The position numbers were made by a program, and so were the translations under genes. This document shows, piece by piece, positions 15,839 to 24,937 of a DNA stretch of 64,000 nucleotides (position 1 is the first letter of the stretch; each line of letters starts with the position of its first letter). This DNA is from CAVQZA01 sp963718355. GTDB taxonomy: Bacteria; Actinomycetota; Thermoleophilia; Gaiellales; Gaiellaceae. The stretch is from positions 62,001 to 126,000 of the forward strand of contig CAVQZA010000009.1 of NCBI GenBank assembly GCA_963718355.1, given 5' to 3'. The notes beneath the pieces are model-generated. The model had not been told where the DNA came from. It ran no database searches and saw only the letters and a list, made by a program, of their open reading frames with translations.

Positions 15839-16477
15839 CTACCGGCTGCGGGCAGGCGCGGCGAGGGCCGCGACGACGCCGAGCCCGAGGAAGATGCCGC
15901 CCGAGACGTAGCGCTGCACCCGGGCGAACGCACGGCTGTACCGCAGTCGCTCTCCGAAGGTGCCGGCGAAGATCGCCCAGAGCCCGTCGCTGACGAGCGC
16001 GAGGGCGATGAACACGAGCCCGAGGATCAGCACCTGGACGAAGACCGGGCCGCGCGCCGGGTCGACGAACTGCGGCATCAGCGCGAAGAAGAACAGCGCA
16101 GTCTTCGGGTTCAGCACGTTGACGACGATGCCCTGGCTGTAGAGGCGGCGAAGCTCCGTCCGCTCGCGCGCATCGGTGAGATCCGGCTCGTCGCGGCCGA
16201 GCAGCCGGCGCACGCCGATATAGATCAGGTAAGCGGCGCCGACGAACTTGACCGCGTCGAAGGCGGCCGCCGAGGAGACGAGCAGCGCCGAGAGCCCGAG
16301 CGCCGCCGCGGTGACGTGCACGAGCGCACCTGTCTGGATTCCGAGCACCGAGACGAGGCCGGCGCGGCGGCCGTCGCGGATGCTCTGCGTGACGATGTAG
16401 AGCACCGAGGGCCCGGGCACCGCGAGCAGCGCCAGCGCCGCGAGCGCGAAGACGCCGAGCGTGGCCCAGGCAGGCAT
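15839..16477 (-). CDS. LysE-family translocator
   Basis: A 212-residue membrane exporter of the LysE/RhtB family, which exports amino acids or similar compounds. The N-terminus has the family sequence VPGPSVLYIVTQSIRDGRRAG (about residues 20-40), followed by a helix with LGIQTGALVHV and the NPKTALFFFALMPQFV motif. ATG 16477 sits seven bases after TAGCCT, whose TAG is the stop codon of the upstream transporter gene. Confidence 0.92.
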   Translation of the reverse strand: MPAWATLGVFALAALALLAVPGPSVLYIVTQSIRDGRRAGLVSVLGIQTGALVHVTAAALGLSALLVSSAAAFDAVKFVGAAYLIYIGVRRLLGRDEPDLTDARERTELRRLYSQGIVVNVLNPKTALFFFALMPQFVDPARGPVFVQVLILGLVFIALALVSDGLWAIFAGTFGERLRYSRAFARVQRYVSGGIFLGLGVVAALAAPARSR

Positions 16478-16484
16478 GCGCGGG

Positions 16485-16490
16485 AGGCTA
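16485..16490 (-). promoter_or_regulatory. Leaderless -10 element of the LysE-type gene (TAGCCT), built on a stop codon
   Basis: TAGCCT lies seven bases before the ATG at 16477. Its first three bases are the TAG stop of the MMPL transporter gene. Confidence 0.45.
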
Positions 16491-18587
16491 CCCCGAAAAC
16501 GAGATGCGGCGAGTCGCCCAGCGCAGCGGCCGCGGCGCCCACCAGTTCGCGCGGCCGAGCAGCATCATCAGCGACGGCACGAGTAGCGCGCGCACGAGGG
16601 TCGCGTCGATCAGGACGGCGAGCCCGGTGCCGAGCCCGACCTCCTTGATCGTGACGATCCGAGAAGCGGCAAACGCGCCGATCGCGACGATGAAGAGACA
16701 CGCGGCGGCGGTCACGATCCGGCCGGTGCGCTCGAGCCCGAACGCGACGGCGGCCTTGTTGTCGGCGCCGCCGTCTCGCGCCTCCTTGATCCGGGTCAGC
16801 AGGAAGACGCCGTAGTCGGTGGAGAGCCCGAAGGCGACTGCGGCGATCAGGATCGGCTGGGTGGTGTCGATCCCACCCTGACTGGAATAGCCAAGCAGCC
16901 CTTGCAGCCGGCCGTCCTGGAAGATCCACACGAGCACGCCGAAGACGGCCGAGATCGTGAGCAGGTTGAGCGCGATCGCCTTGATCGGCAGCAGGAGCGA
17001 GCCGGTCATCAGGAAGAGGACGAGCAAGGTCGCGCCGACGAGGACCGCGAGCGCCCAGGGCAGATGCGCGACAAGGCTCGACTTCTGGTCGACGAGCGCG
17101 GCGGAGTCGCCGCCGACGAGTACCGGGTACACGGACGGCGCCGCGCGCATCTGCTCGACCAGGCGCTGGCCGGCATTCGAGTTGCGGCCGGCGCTGGAGC
17201 CGACGTCGATCACCCAGGTGCCGTTGCCGACGAGCCTTGGCGCGGCGACCGCGGGCGAGCCGGACAGCGCTTCGAGCCGTGCCGCGTAGCGCCGCAACTC
17301 CGTGCGAGCGCCCGGGGGCGCGCTGACGACGGCGAAGGCGGTCGGGTTCAGGTCGGTCGCGAACTCCGTCTGCACGATCTTGTCGACCTGGCGACCGCTC
17401 GAGGCCTTCGGCAGCACCGACGGATCGAAGCCCGTGAAGCGGACGCCGGTGAACGGCAGCCCGAGGAGCAGGAGCAGCCCGACGGTCGCGGCGGCGATCA
17501 CGAGCGGGCGCTTCATCACGATGTGCGAGAGCCGGAACCAGTAGCCCGACGAGGCCGGTCGCGCCGCCTTCGCCGATGCGCGCTGGAAGCGCCGCGGCGA
17601 GAGGCTGTCGACGCGCCGCCCGAGCAGCGCCAATACCGCCGGCAGGAAGAGGAGCGCGACGACGGCGCCGATCAGGGCCACGAACATCCCGCCGATCCCC
17701 ATAGAGCGCAGGAAGCTCTGCGGGAAGACGAGCAGCGAGGCCAGCGCAGCCGCGACCGTGAGCGAGCTGAAGAGGACTGTGCGCCCTGCTGTCCGCATCG
17801 TCTCGCGCAGCGCCGTCGCGCCCGGTCCGTGGATCGCTAGCTCCTCGCGATACCGCGAGACGATGAACAGGCTCCAGTCGATCGCGAGGCCCAGCCCGAG
17901 GCCGGTGATCAGGTTCAGCGCATAGATCGAGAGCGAGGTCATCTCGCTGGCGACGCGCAGGCCGAGCAGCGCGCCGGCGACGGTGACGAGGCCGACGAGC
18001 GGGGGCAGCATCGCGGCGACTAGGCCGCGGAAGATCAGAAACGAGAGCAGGAAGAGGAGCGGCAGCGCGATCAGCTCGGCGCGCTTCATGTCGGTCGCGA
18101 CGATCTCGTTCACCTGCTGCGAGACCACCGGATCGCCGCCGAGCACGACCTGCTTGTCGTGGGCGAACGCGCGGCGGGCACTCGTTGCGAGAGTGTCGCC
18201 GGCCTGGGGCACGATCACGAGTGCGGAGCGGCCGTCCCGCGAGACGAGCCTCGCCGGCAGGCCGGCGACCGGTGCCTGCACCTGCCTGGCGCCGAGGCGC
18301 TTGAGCCCTGCGACGACGGCGGCGACCTCTGCAGCGCCTGCACGGGAGCGCGCGTCGGCGTCGAGCCGGACGATTGCGAGGAGGTTCGAGCCCGAGTTCT
18401 TGCCGCTCGCCTGCGCGAGCTCCCGGTCGGCCCTGGCGCTCTGCACGGAGGGGTCGTCGACGCCGCCGCTCGAGAGCCGGTTGACGACGGTTCCGCCGAA
18501 GAAGATCCCCAGAAGTGTGAAGGCGACAGCGCCGGCCACGAGCCAGCGCGGGCGGCGCGCCGCGAGGCCACCGAGCAGCGCGAGCAC
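16488..18587 (-). CDS. MMPL/RND-family transporter
   Basis: A large membrane transporter of 699 residues with the two-fold RND layout: helix 1, a large outer loop, helices 2-6, then a second loop and helices 7-12. GLGLGLAIDWSLFIVSRYREE (about residue 215) and AVAFGLSTDYGVFLLTRIKEAR (about 560) are the paired proton-relay helices with Asp. MMPL proteins export lipids or drugs. I prefer GTG 18587 because TACCCT lies seven bases before it; ATG-equivalent starts up to 18659 add 24 basic residues that do not look like the family. Confidence 0.9.
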   Translation of the reverse strand: MLALLGGLAARRPRWLVAGAVAFTLLGIFFGGTVVNRLSSGGVDDPSVQSARADRELAQASGKNSGSNLLAIVRLDADARSRAGAAEVAAVVAGLKRLGARQVQAPVAGLPARLVSRDGRSALVIVPQAGDTLATSARRAFAHDKQVVLGGDPVVSQQVNEIVATDMKRAELIALPLLFLLSFLIFRGLVAAMLPPLVGLVTVAGALLGLRVASEMTSLSIYALNLITGLGLGLAIDWSLFIVSRYREELAIHGPGATALRETMRTAGRTVLFSSLTVAAALASLLVFPQSFLRSMGIGGMFVALIGAVVALLFLPAVLALLGRRVDSLSPRRFQRASAKAARPASSGYWFRLSHIVMKRPLVIAAATVGLLLLLGLPFTGVRFTGFDPSVLPKASSGRQVDKIVQTEFATDLNPTAFAVVSAPPGARTELRRYAARLEALSGSPAVAAPRLVGNGTWVIDVGSSAGRNSNAGQRLVEQMRAAPSVYPVLVGGDSAALVDQKSSLVAHLPWALAVLVGATLLVLFLMTGSLLLPIKAIALNLLTISAVFGVLVWIFQDGRLQGLLGYSSQGGIDTTQPILIAAVAFGLSTDYGVFLLTRIKEARDGGADNKAAVAFGLERTGRIVTAAACLFIVAIGAFAASRIVTIKEVGLGTGLAVLIDATLVRALLVPSLMMLLGRANWWAPRPLRWATRRISFSG

Positions 18588-18594
18588 GCAACCG

Positions 18595-18600
18595 AGGGTA
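18595..18600 (-). promoter_or_regulatory. Leaderless -10 element of the MMPL gene (TACCCT)
   Basis: TACCCT on the minus strand ends seven bases before GTG 18587 and helps choose that start. Confidence 0.4.
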
Positions 18601-18691
18601 GCTGCGTTCCCGCGACCCCGCGTCCGGGAACCGTCTACCCCTGTTTTCGCTCGCGCCACCTCTATCCTCTTCGGCCGTCGGACCGCGAGAC

Positions 18692-19012
18692 TTGAAGCAC
18701 AACCGAGGGTTAGGGTCTCACGATGGCATCCGTCCTCGCATTGATCGCGGCGCCATCGACGAGCTGACGCAGGCCCGCGACGCGCTGGCGCTCGGGCAGT
18801 TTCGCCGCGCGCTCGGCCACGCCTGGGACGCTGCGGCCGGCGCGGCGACCACGGACGACCAGGAGACGCTCGCCGCGGTCGAAGCGCTCGCCGGCGAGAT
18901 CGACCACGACGACGCGCGCCGCCTCGCCGCGTACTGCGCCGCGTGCCTCGCCGATCTCCGCGCGGGACACCGGTACGAGTCCCCGATGAGCAAGCTGTTC
19001 AAGCGGCAATAA
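18692..19012 (+). CDS. Small helical protein of unknown function (start uncertain)
   Basis: The conserved-looking part begins around LTQARDALALGQFRRALGHAWDAAAG and ends SPMSKLFKRQ; it is alanine-rich and probably all helical, and I do not recognise it. The start is unclear. TTG 18692 opens the frame. However, TAGGGT (18711-18716) lies six bases before an out-of-frame ATG at 18723 that encodes only 14 residues (MASVLALIAAPSTS) and stops at 18767, overlapping a CTG at 18764 that is in frame with this gene. Translation could therefore start at CTG 18764 (82 residues). Confidence 0.55.
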   Translation: MKHNRGLGSHDGIRPRIDRGAIDELTQARDALALGQFRRALGHAWDAAAGAATTDDQETLAAVEALAGEIDHDDARRLAAYCAACLADLRAGHRYESPMSKLFKRQ

Positions 19013-19038
19013 CCCGCGGCCTCTGCGAAACTGAGCCG

Positions 19039-19719
19039 ATGCCGATCGATCCCGACCCTCCGTACCTCTACCCGGACTACGTCGGGACGCGGTTGCGCTC
19101 GCCGAAGGAGCCGCTCGTGGTGATCCCGCACACGCTGACCGAGCTCACCGGTCCGGTGTACGGCGAGAGTGCGATCGATCCGACCGACAGCGACCTGACG
19201 CGGCAGTACGAGGGCGAGCCGCAGGGCCAGCGGATCATCGTCTCGGGCAGGGTGCTCGGCAGCGACGGACGCCCGTTGCGCAGCCAGCTGATCGAGATCT
19301 GGCAGGCGAACGCCGCCGGCCGCTACCGCCACGACGTCGACACCCACGACGCACCGCTCGACCCGAACTTCGGCGGCGCCGGCCGCGCGCTCACCGACGA
19401 GAACGGCGAGTACCGCTTCGTCACGATCGAGCCGGGCGCCTACCCGTGGAAGAACCACTACAACGGCTGGCGGCCCAGACATATCCATATGTCGCTGTTC
19501 GGCCGGGACTTCACCGAGCGGGTCGTCACGCAGATGTACTTCCCCGGTGACCCGCTGATGGACATCGACCCGATCTTCCAGTCGATCCCCGACGGTGCGG
19601 CGCGCGAGAGCGTGATCGGCTCGTTCGACATCGAACGAACGATCCCGGACTGGGCGCTCGCCTACCGCTTCGACATCGTGGTCGGCGGCCGTTACGCCAC
19701 TCCGCTCGACGACGACTAG
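19039..19719 (+). CDS. Intradiol ring-cleavage dioxygenase, protocatechuate 3,4-dioxygenase beta-subunit type
   Basis: Opens catechol-type rings between the two hydroxyls with non-heme Fe(III). The 226-residue protein has all four iron ligands: Tyr in AAGRYRH, Tyr 39 residues later in AYPWKN, and two His in WRPRHIHMS. The N-terminus resembles PcaH (beta) rather than the alpha subunit. No pcaG or other beta-ketoadipate gene is adjacent, which is unusual because PcaG and PcaH normally form one enzyme. It may work alone or on a different substrate. Confidence 0.88.
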   Translation: MPIDPDPPYLYPDYVGTRLRSPKEPLVVIPHTLTELTGPVYGESAIDPTDSDLTRQYEGEPQGQRIIVSGRVLGSDGRPLRSQLIEIWQANAAGRYRHDVDTHDAPLDPNFGGAGRALTDENGEYRFVTIEPGAYPWKNHYNGWRPRHIHMSLFGRDFTERVVTQMYFPGDPLMDIDPIFQSIPDGAARESVIGSFDIERTIPDWALAYRFDIVVGGRYATPLDDD

Positions 19720-21087
19720 CTAGTGGTGAAACGCCGCTGCGGTCGAGGCGTCGTGCACCGGCGCAGCCTGAGCCTCGAGCCGCGGCAGCTGCCGCTTCAG
19801 GTCCGCGATCAGTAGGTCGGACAGGTCGTGGCCGAAGCCGAGCCTGACGACGACGCGCAACGCGGCGAGATCCTCGCGGTTCGCGGGGAAGGTGTAGGCC
19901 GGGAGCTGCCAGCCGCGCTCGCGCATCGCGTTCGAGACGTCGAACACGGTGTAGTTCTGAATCTCGTCCTTGAGCTTGAACGCGAACACGGGCAACTCGT
20001 CGCCGCGCGTGATCAGCTCGAACGGCCCGAGCTCGGCGATCTGCGCGGACAGCCGCGTCGCGACCTCCCGCGAGTAGCCGTGCACCTTCCGGTAGCCGTC
20101 GAAGCCGAGCCGGAGGAAGTTGTAGTACTGCGCGACGACCTGCGCGCCCGGCCGCGAGAAATTGAGCGCGAAGGTCGGCATGTTGTCGCCGAGGTAGTTG
20201 ACCCAGAAGATCAGGTCCGCGGGGAGCGCGTCCGAGTCGCGCCAGACGATCCAGCCGACGCCCGGATAGACGAGCCCGTACTTGTGACCCGACGCGTTGA
20301 TCGAGGCCACGCGCGGCAGGGCGAAGTCCCAGACGAGCTCGGGATCGAGGAACGGCGCGACGAACGCTCCCGAGGCGCCGTCCACGTGGACGGGGATGTC
20401 GAGGCCGGTCTGCGACTGGAGCTCGTCGAGCGCCGCGCAGATCTCGGCCACCGGCTCATACGAGCCCTCGAAGGTCGAGCCGAGGATCGCGACGACGCCG
20501 ATCGTGTTCTCGTCGCAGAGCTTCACCGCCTCCTCCGCGTTCAGGTGGAACCGGTCGCCCTCCATCGGCACGAGGCGCATCTCGACGTCCCAGTAGTTCG
20601 CGAACTTCTCCCAGCAGACCTGGACGTTGATCCCCATCACGAGGTTCGGCTTCGCGCCGTCGGGATGCTTCTTCTGCCAGCGGCGCTTGAGCGCGAGCCC
20701 GCCGAGCATCGCCGCCTCACTCGAGCCGGTCGTCGAGCAGCCAGTCGCCTCGGCGTTGTCCGGCGCGTGCCAGAGCCTGCTGAGGATGTTGACGCAGCGC
20801 ATCTCGAGCTCCGCGGTTTGCGGATACTCGTCCTTGTCGATCATGTTCTTGTCGAGGCACTCGGCCATCAACTGCTTGGCCTGCGGCTCCATCCACGTGC
20901 TCACGAACGTCGCAAGATTGAGCCGGGCGTTGCCGTCGAGCATCAGCTCGTCGTGGATGATCTGGTAGGCGGTGTCAGGCGCCAGCTCGCCGGCCGGCAG
21001 CTCGTGGCGCGGGATCGACTCGCCTTCGCGCGTGAAGACCGGCGAGATCGTCGACCCGGCCGGCGCGTCCGGGTGCTTGAGGCCCAT
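19720..21087 (-). CDS. gadB: Glutamate decarboxylase
   Basis: PLP enzyme that turns glutamate into GABA and CO2, often for acid resistance. The 455-residue protein has the lysine motif INASGHKYGLVYPG (about Lys 268), PVHVDGASGAFVAPF with the PLP-binding Asp, and the GAD C-terminal region. ATG 21087 overlaps the stop of the glyoxalase gene (TAATG), so the two are co-transcribed. A close group II relative with a different amino acid substrate is possible but less likely. No GABA antiporter is next to it. Confidence 0.93.
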   Translation of the reverse strand: MGLKHPDAPAGSTISPVFTREGESIPRHELPAGELAPDTAYQIIHDELMLDGNARLNLATFVSTWMEPQAKQLMAECLDKNMIDKDEYPQTAELEMRCVNILSRLWHAPDNAEATGCSTTGSSEAAMLGGLALKRRWQKKHPDGAKPNLVMGINVQVCWEKFANYWDVEMRLVPMEGDRFHLNAEEAVKLCDENTIGVVAILGSTFEGSYEPVAEICAALDELQSQTGLDIPVHVDGASGAFVAPFLDPELVWDFALPRVASINASGHKYGLVYPGVGWIVWRDSDALPADLIFWVNYLGDNMPTFALNFSRPGAQVVAQYYNFLRLGFDGYRKVHGYSREVATRLSAQIAELGPFELITRGDELPVFAFKLKDEIQNYTVFDVSNAMRERGWQLPAYTFPANREDLAALRVVVRLGFGHDLSDLLIADLKRQLPRLEAQAAPVHDASTAAAFHH

Positions 21088-21479
21088 TACGCTCCGGAGC
21101 GGTCGATCAGCTCGATGCGGTACTCGTCCGGGTCGCGCACGAAGCAGATGAGACTCCCGCCCTCGCTGACGCGGTACGGCTCGCGCTCGGCTTCGATCCC
21201 CTGCTCGGCGAGCTCGGCCAGCGCGACGGCGAGATCGTCGACCGCGACCGCGATGTGCCCGTACCCGGTACCGAGCTCGTAGCTGCGGCCGTCGTGGTTG
21301 TAGGTCAGTTCCAGGACGTTCTCTTGATCCCCGATCGAGAAGAAGTAGTTCGTGGCCTCGACCTCGCCGTTGCGGACGATGTCCATCTCGCGCGAGAACG
21401 TGAAGCCGAGAGCCTCGTAAAACGTCCGGCTCTTCTCCGGATCCGTGACCCGGCACATGGTGTGGAGGAAGGTCGCCAT
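21087..21479 (-). CDS. Glyoxalase I-like protein (lactoylglutathione lyase family)
   Basis: A 130-residue vicinal-oxygen-chelate protein. It starts FLHTMCRVTDPEKSRTFYEALGF (first metal-site His), has NVLELTYN, GYGHIAVAVDDL and ends YRIELID, the usual positions of the His/Glu metal ligands. Length is typical for GloA. Actinobacteria often use mycothiol in place of glutathione, so the natural thiol is uncertain. ATG 21479 has TATGAT six bases upstream. Confidence 0.9.
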   Translation of the reverse strand: MATFLHTMCRVTDPEKSRTFYEALGFTFSREMDIVRNGEVEATNYFFSIGDQENVLELTYNHDGRSYELGTGYGHIAVAVDDLAVALAELAEQGIEAEREPYRVSEGGSLICFVRDPDEYRIELIDRSGA

Positions 21480-21485
21480 GCGCGG

Positions 21486-21491
21486 ATCATA
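21486..21491 (-). promoter_or_regulatory. Leaderless -10 element of the glyoxalase gene (TATGAT)
   Basis: TATGAT, a near-consensus -10, ends six bases before the ATG at 21479. It overlaps the stop codon of the BrkB-type gene. Confidence 0.5.
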
Positions 21492-22359
21492 CGCCGCGCT
21501 CGCGCCGCAGCTGCCTGCGGTGGGCGAGCGCGGGCGAGAGCGCGGCTGCGAGCACCAGGATCGTCGCGGGAATCGTGACCCAGAAGAAGAGCGCCATCAC
21601 GATCCCGAGGCCGCCGTAGTACTTGCCGTACCACTCGAGCCAGTTCACGAGGAGGTAGTGCGAAAGGAGCCGGACGCCCACGAGCCCGACCAGAGTGAAC
21701 ACCGCGCCCGGCACGACATCGCGCCGCGCGATCTCCTTGTGCAGCAGCAGACGCGGCACCCAGACGAAGAACGCGAACACCGCGATTGCCCAGAACGGCG
21801 CGATCACCCAGCCGATCCACGATGGGTGGCCCGCCAGCACCTTCGCCTCGACCGCATAGAGCAGAATCGCTACGAGTAGCGCGAGCAGGACGTAGAAGTA
21901 GCGGGCCTGGTCCATGATCCGGGCCTTCCTCATGTCGAGCCCCCAGGCCTTTGCGTGCGCGAGCTGGAGCACGCGGCCGATGCCCAGGCCGAAGAAGGCG
22001 ACGCTGCCGAGCGCGATCAGCGAAGCGCCGAGCTTGTGGCCGCCCGCGCCCTGGAGCACGCTGCGAAAGAGATCCTCAGTCGCGCCGTGCAGTCCGAGCC
22101 GCTTGATCACATTGTCGGCGAGCGCGTTCGGGTTCGTGTCCAGGTAGCTGTCGATCACGAGCGCCGCGGGCAGGATGGTGAGGAAGAGGTAGGCGGTGAG
22201 CAGCACCGCGTAGAGCTGCCCGTCGGCTGCCGCGTAGCGACGGAACCAACCGATCGTCGCGCCGGAGGCCGAGGCCGGGTCCGCGTTGTCGACCCAGAGC
22301 TTGCCCCGCTCCGCGTGGCCCTTGTAGCGCTCGATCCGGCCGGGCTTGGTGTCCGTCAT
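21487..22359 (-). CDS. YihY/BrkB-family inner membrane protein
   Basis: A 290-residue membrane protein with about six helices and the family layout formerly called ribonuclease BN. The region WVPRLLLHKEIARRDVVPGAVFTLVGL (about residues 205-231) is characteristic. The function of the family is not settled. ATG 22359 overlaps the AI-2E gene stop (TGATG). A second member of the family is cut by the right edge of the window (63715-64000). Confidence 0.88.
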   Translation of the reverse strand: MTDTKPGRIERYKGHAERGKLWVDNADPASASGATIGWFRRYAAADGQLYAVLLTAYLFLTILPAALVIDSYLDTNPNALADNVIKRLGLHGATEDLFRSVLQGAGGHKLGASLIALGSVAFFGLGIGRVLQLAHAKAWGLDMRKARIMDQARYFYVLLALLVAILLYAVEAKVLAGHPSWIGWVIAPFWAIAVFAFFVWVPRLLLHKEIARRDVVPGAVFTLVGLVGVRLLSHYLLVNWLEWYGKYYGGLGIVMALFFWVTIPATILVLAAALSPALAHRRQLRRERGV

Positions 22360-23531
22360 CAGCCGGCCGCCGGACTGGCAACCGGTTGGCCGTCGCCGAG
22401 CGCGGCGGCCCTCGCCCGCGCGAGGTCGGCGGTGATGTGGACGGCGGCCGAGGTGAGCGGCGCCGCCAGCACGAGCCCGATCATCCCGAACAGACAGCCG
22501 GCCCCGATGGTCACGATCAGGACGACCAGCGGGTTCAGGTTCAGCGTCGCGCCGAACGCGATCGGCTGGACGATGTTCTGGAGCGTTCCGTTGGCGAGGA
22601 TCACGATCACGAGCATTATTAGCGCAGTCGTCGTCCCCTCGGAGCCGAGCGCGAGAATCACCGCGAAGGCGCCGGCGACGAACGCACCGATGAACGGGAC
22701 ATACGCGGTGACGAAGGTGACGACCGCGATCGTCCCCGCGAGTGGCACGCCGAGCGCGAGCGCGCCGAGGCCGACGACGACGCCGTTGAACGCGGCGACG
22801 ATCGTCACTCCGAGGAAGTACCGGCGCAGCGAGGTGATCACGCCGCCCGTGATCGTCTGCGCGACGGGCAGCGGCACGCCGAGCCTGCGGTCGATCGCGC
22901 CGCGCATCCCCGGCCCGTCCTTGAGCAGGAAGAAGAGGCTGAACACGGTGAACGAGAGGAAGAACGCGAGCGAGGTGATTCCCCGGATCCCGTTCACGAG
23001 CCCGTGGACGAGCGTCGACATCGACGAGGGCGCGGCGGTCGAGACGCTGTCGGTGGCGCTCGCTGCGCCGGAGTCGCTGAGGCCGAGATCCTTCAGCCAG
23101 CCCTGGATCTTGTCGGCGGCCGAGGTTGCGGCCGCGGCGATCGAGTCGCCCTGCGAGGCGATCCCGCCGATCACGACCACGACGATGAAACCTGCGATCA
23201 CGATCAGGATCAGCAGGACGATGACCGCCCCGCCCCAGCGCGGCACTCCGTGGCCCTTCAGCCACGTCACTGCGGGCGCGGTCACCGTCGCGAGGATCAG
23301 GCCGCAGACCACCGGATCGACGATCTCGGCAGTCACCGAGGCGAGCAGCACCAGCCCGACGAGGAGCGCCGCCGCGCCGACGAGCAGCCAGGAGGCGATC
23401 CCGAGGTCGCGCAGCCAGCGCGGGGCAGCGAAGGTCGAGGCGAGCGCCTTCAGCTGGCCCGGATCGAGCTGCACGACCCGAGGCTCCTCCGGGGGCCGAG
23501 GAGCCTGCTGCCAGAACCGCGGGAACTTCAC
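22359..23531 (-). CDS. AI-2E family transporter (PerM/YdiK-like)
   Basis: A 390-residue membrane protein with the AI-2E family pattern: hydrophobic pairs at the N-terminus, an amphipathic Ala/Ser region, then SFTVFSLFFLLKDGPGMRGAI (about residue 205) and a C-terminal block PFIGAFVAGAFAVILAL, NGTLQNIVQPIAFGATLNLNP. Members export small molecules or act as antiporters; the name does not imply quorum sensing here. GTG 23531 has TACCAT seven bases upstream. Confidence 0.9.
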   Translation of the reverse strand: MKFPRFWQQAPRPPEEPRVVQLDPGQLKALASTFAAPRWLRDLGIASWLLVGAAALLVGLVLLASVTAEIVDPVVCGLILATVTAPAVTWLKGHGVPRWGGAVIVLLILIVIAGFIVVVVIGGIASQGDSIAAAATSAADKIQGWLKDLGLSDSGAASATDSVSTAAPSSMSTLVHGLVNGIRGITSLAFFLSFTVFSLFFLLKDGPGMRGAIDRRLGVPLPVAQTITGGVITSLRRYFLGVTIVAAFNGVVVGLGALALGVPLAGTIAVVTFVTAYVPFIGAFVAGAFAVILALGSEGTTTALIMLVIVILANGTLQNIVQPIAFGATLNLNPLVVLIVTIGAGCLFGMIGLVLAAPLTSAAVHITADLARARAAALGDGQPVASPAAG

Positions 23532-23538
23532 CGCGGGG

Positions 23539-23544
23539 ATGGTA
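23539..23544 (-). promoter_or_regulatory. Leaderless -10 element of the AI-2E gene (TACCAT)
   Basis: TACCAT on the minus strand ends seven bases before GTG 23531; there is no Shine-Dalgarno sequence. Confidence 0.4.
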
Positions 23545-23584
23545 CGACCGGCCGCAGACGGAGCCGTCTGTATCCACGCTGCCG

Positions 23585-24937
23585 TCAGGTCGCTTCGGCG
23601 GCCGCTGGAGCGCCCGGCGCCGCAGGGAGGTGCGGTTTGAGTCTCGCGGCCACGACGTAGGCGACGACGGTCGCGACGATCACGAGCGGCATCAGCGCGA
23701 GGCCGTCGGCCTGGAGGAAGAGCGCCGTGAGCAGGACGGAGACCAACGGCAGCCCGAGCATGGAGACGGTCATTGCGCCGATCCCCATCGCGGCGCCGGC
23801 GATCATCGGCAGGCCCGCCAGGTGGGAGAGGGCCATACCGCCGGCCGCGCCGATGAACATGCCCGGAAACACCGGCCCGCCGCGAAAGCTGCTCAGTGAG
23901 AGGCCGTAGGCAAGGCCCTTGCAGGCGACGAGCAGAACGAGCGCGCCCCCCGTCCAGCCCGCTGCACCGTCGATCAGCGTCGGCAGCTGAGCCTGGCCGG
24001 AGAACAGCACCTCCGTGTAGCTCTTGCCCGACCCCTCGGCGAAGGCCATCGCGAGCAGGGCGACACCGACGCCGACCACAGGCGTCAACAGCACCATGCG
24101 ACGCTCGACGATCGGCTGGAGCGAGAGTGCGAGCCACTTGATCCCCGTTCCCACCAGAGGCGCGAGGAGGCCGATGGCGATCGCCCAGAGGAACTCGGCG
24201 CCTGTCGGGCTGCCGACGTGCGGGATGTCGGGGACTGCGAGCGAGAAGGTCCCGTACCCGGTCCAGTTGCCGAGGCCGACGAAGATGAGCGATCCGATGC
24301 CCGCGGCGAGCAGGCCCGGGACGAGCACGACGCCCATCATCGCTCCACCGAGCCCCGATGCCTCCATCAGCAGGAAGGCGCCGGCGAGCGGCGAGCCGAG
24401 TAGCGTGCTGATGGCCGCGAAGCTGCCCGCGGCCCCGATCACCGCGCTGGCCATGGCCGGCGCGTCCTTCTTGACGAGGTGGACGGCCAGGGCCCCGAGC
24501 CCGGCGCCGATCGCGATCAGCGGCGCCTCGGGGCCGAGCACGACGCCGAGGCTCAGGGTCGCGAAGGAAGCGATCGTGATCCCCGGCAGGTCGATCGGCC
24601 GAACTCCTCCGCCCGTCTTGAACCCCTCGGCCGGCTTGTGTCCCGCGGTGCCCGGCAGTTGGCGGATCGTGAGGGCGACCAGCAGGCCACTGAGCGCAAG
24701 GAGCGGAATCGGCCACCAGATCGGCTCGGCGTGGAGCCCGAGCTCGGCCGGAAGCGTCGTGAAGACGTAGTGCTGCGCCTCGGAGACCGCCTTCAGGAAG
24801 AAGAAGGCAACCAGCGCGACCGGGACGCCGATGAGGGCGCCGAAGAAGAGCAGGACGACGTAGGCACGGCTCCGCAACAACTCCGCCGGATCGGTAGGAG
24901 ACGCCGGCGGAGGCGGCGAGGCGGCTGGGGTGTTCAC
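23585..24937 (-). CDS. ClC-family chloride channel or H+/Cl- antiporter
   Basis: A 450-residue membrane protein with about 12 helices. The ClC filter segments are recognisable: GTAGHKPAEGF for the first, LGPEAPLIAIGAG (the GxEGP region, about residues 138-150), and GGPVFPGMFIGAAGG (GxFxP, about 353-367). The proline-rich N-terminal tail is not conserved. GTG 24937 is preceded by GAGGTGAG, a usable ribosome-binding site. Channel or antiporter mode cannot be decided without aligning the gating glutamate. Confidence 0.9.
   Translation of the reverse strand: MNTPAASPPPPASPTDPAELLRSRAYVVLLFFGALIGVPVALVAFFFLKAVSEAQHYVFTTLPAELGLHAEPIWWPIPLLALSGLLVALTIRQLPGTAGHKPAEGFKTGGGVRPIDLPGITIASFATLSLGVVLGPEAPLIAIGAGLGALAVHLVKKDAPAMASAVIGAAGSFAAISTLLGSPLAGAFLLMEASGLGGAMMGVVLVPGLLAAGIGSLIFVGLGNWTGYGTFSLAVPDIPHVGSPTGAEFLWAIAIGLLAPLVGTGIKWLALSLQPIVERRMVLLTPVVGVGVALLAMAFAEGSGKSYTEVLFSGQAQLPTLIDGAAGWTGGALVLLVACKGLAYGLSLSSFRGGPVFPGMFIGAAGGMALSHLAGLPMIAGAAMGIGAMTVSMLGLPLVSVLLTALFLQADGLALMPLVIVATVVAYVVAARLKPHLPAAPGAPAAAEAT

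Noticed and set aside
21955..23640. A 561-residue plus-strand frame opposite the BrkB and AI-2E genes
   Set aside because: Serine/threonine/alanine-rich without domains; the minus-strand frames encode clear membrane proteins.
22359..24716. A 785-residue protein joining the AI-2E transporter with upstream sequence
   Set aside because: The upstream part is the shadow of the ClC gene. A leaderless signature supports GTG 23531.
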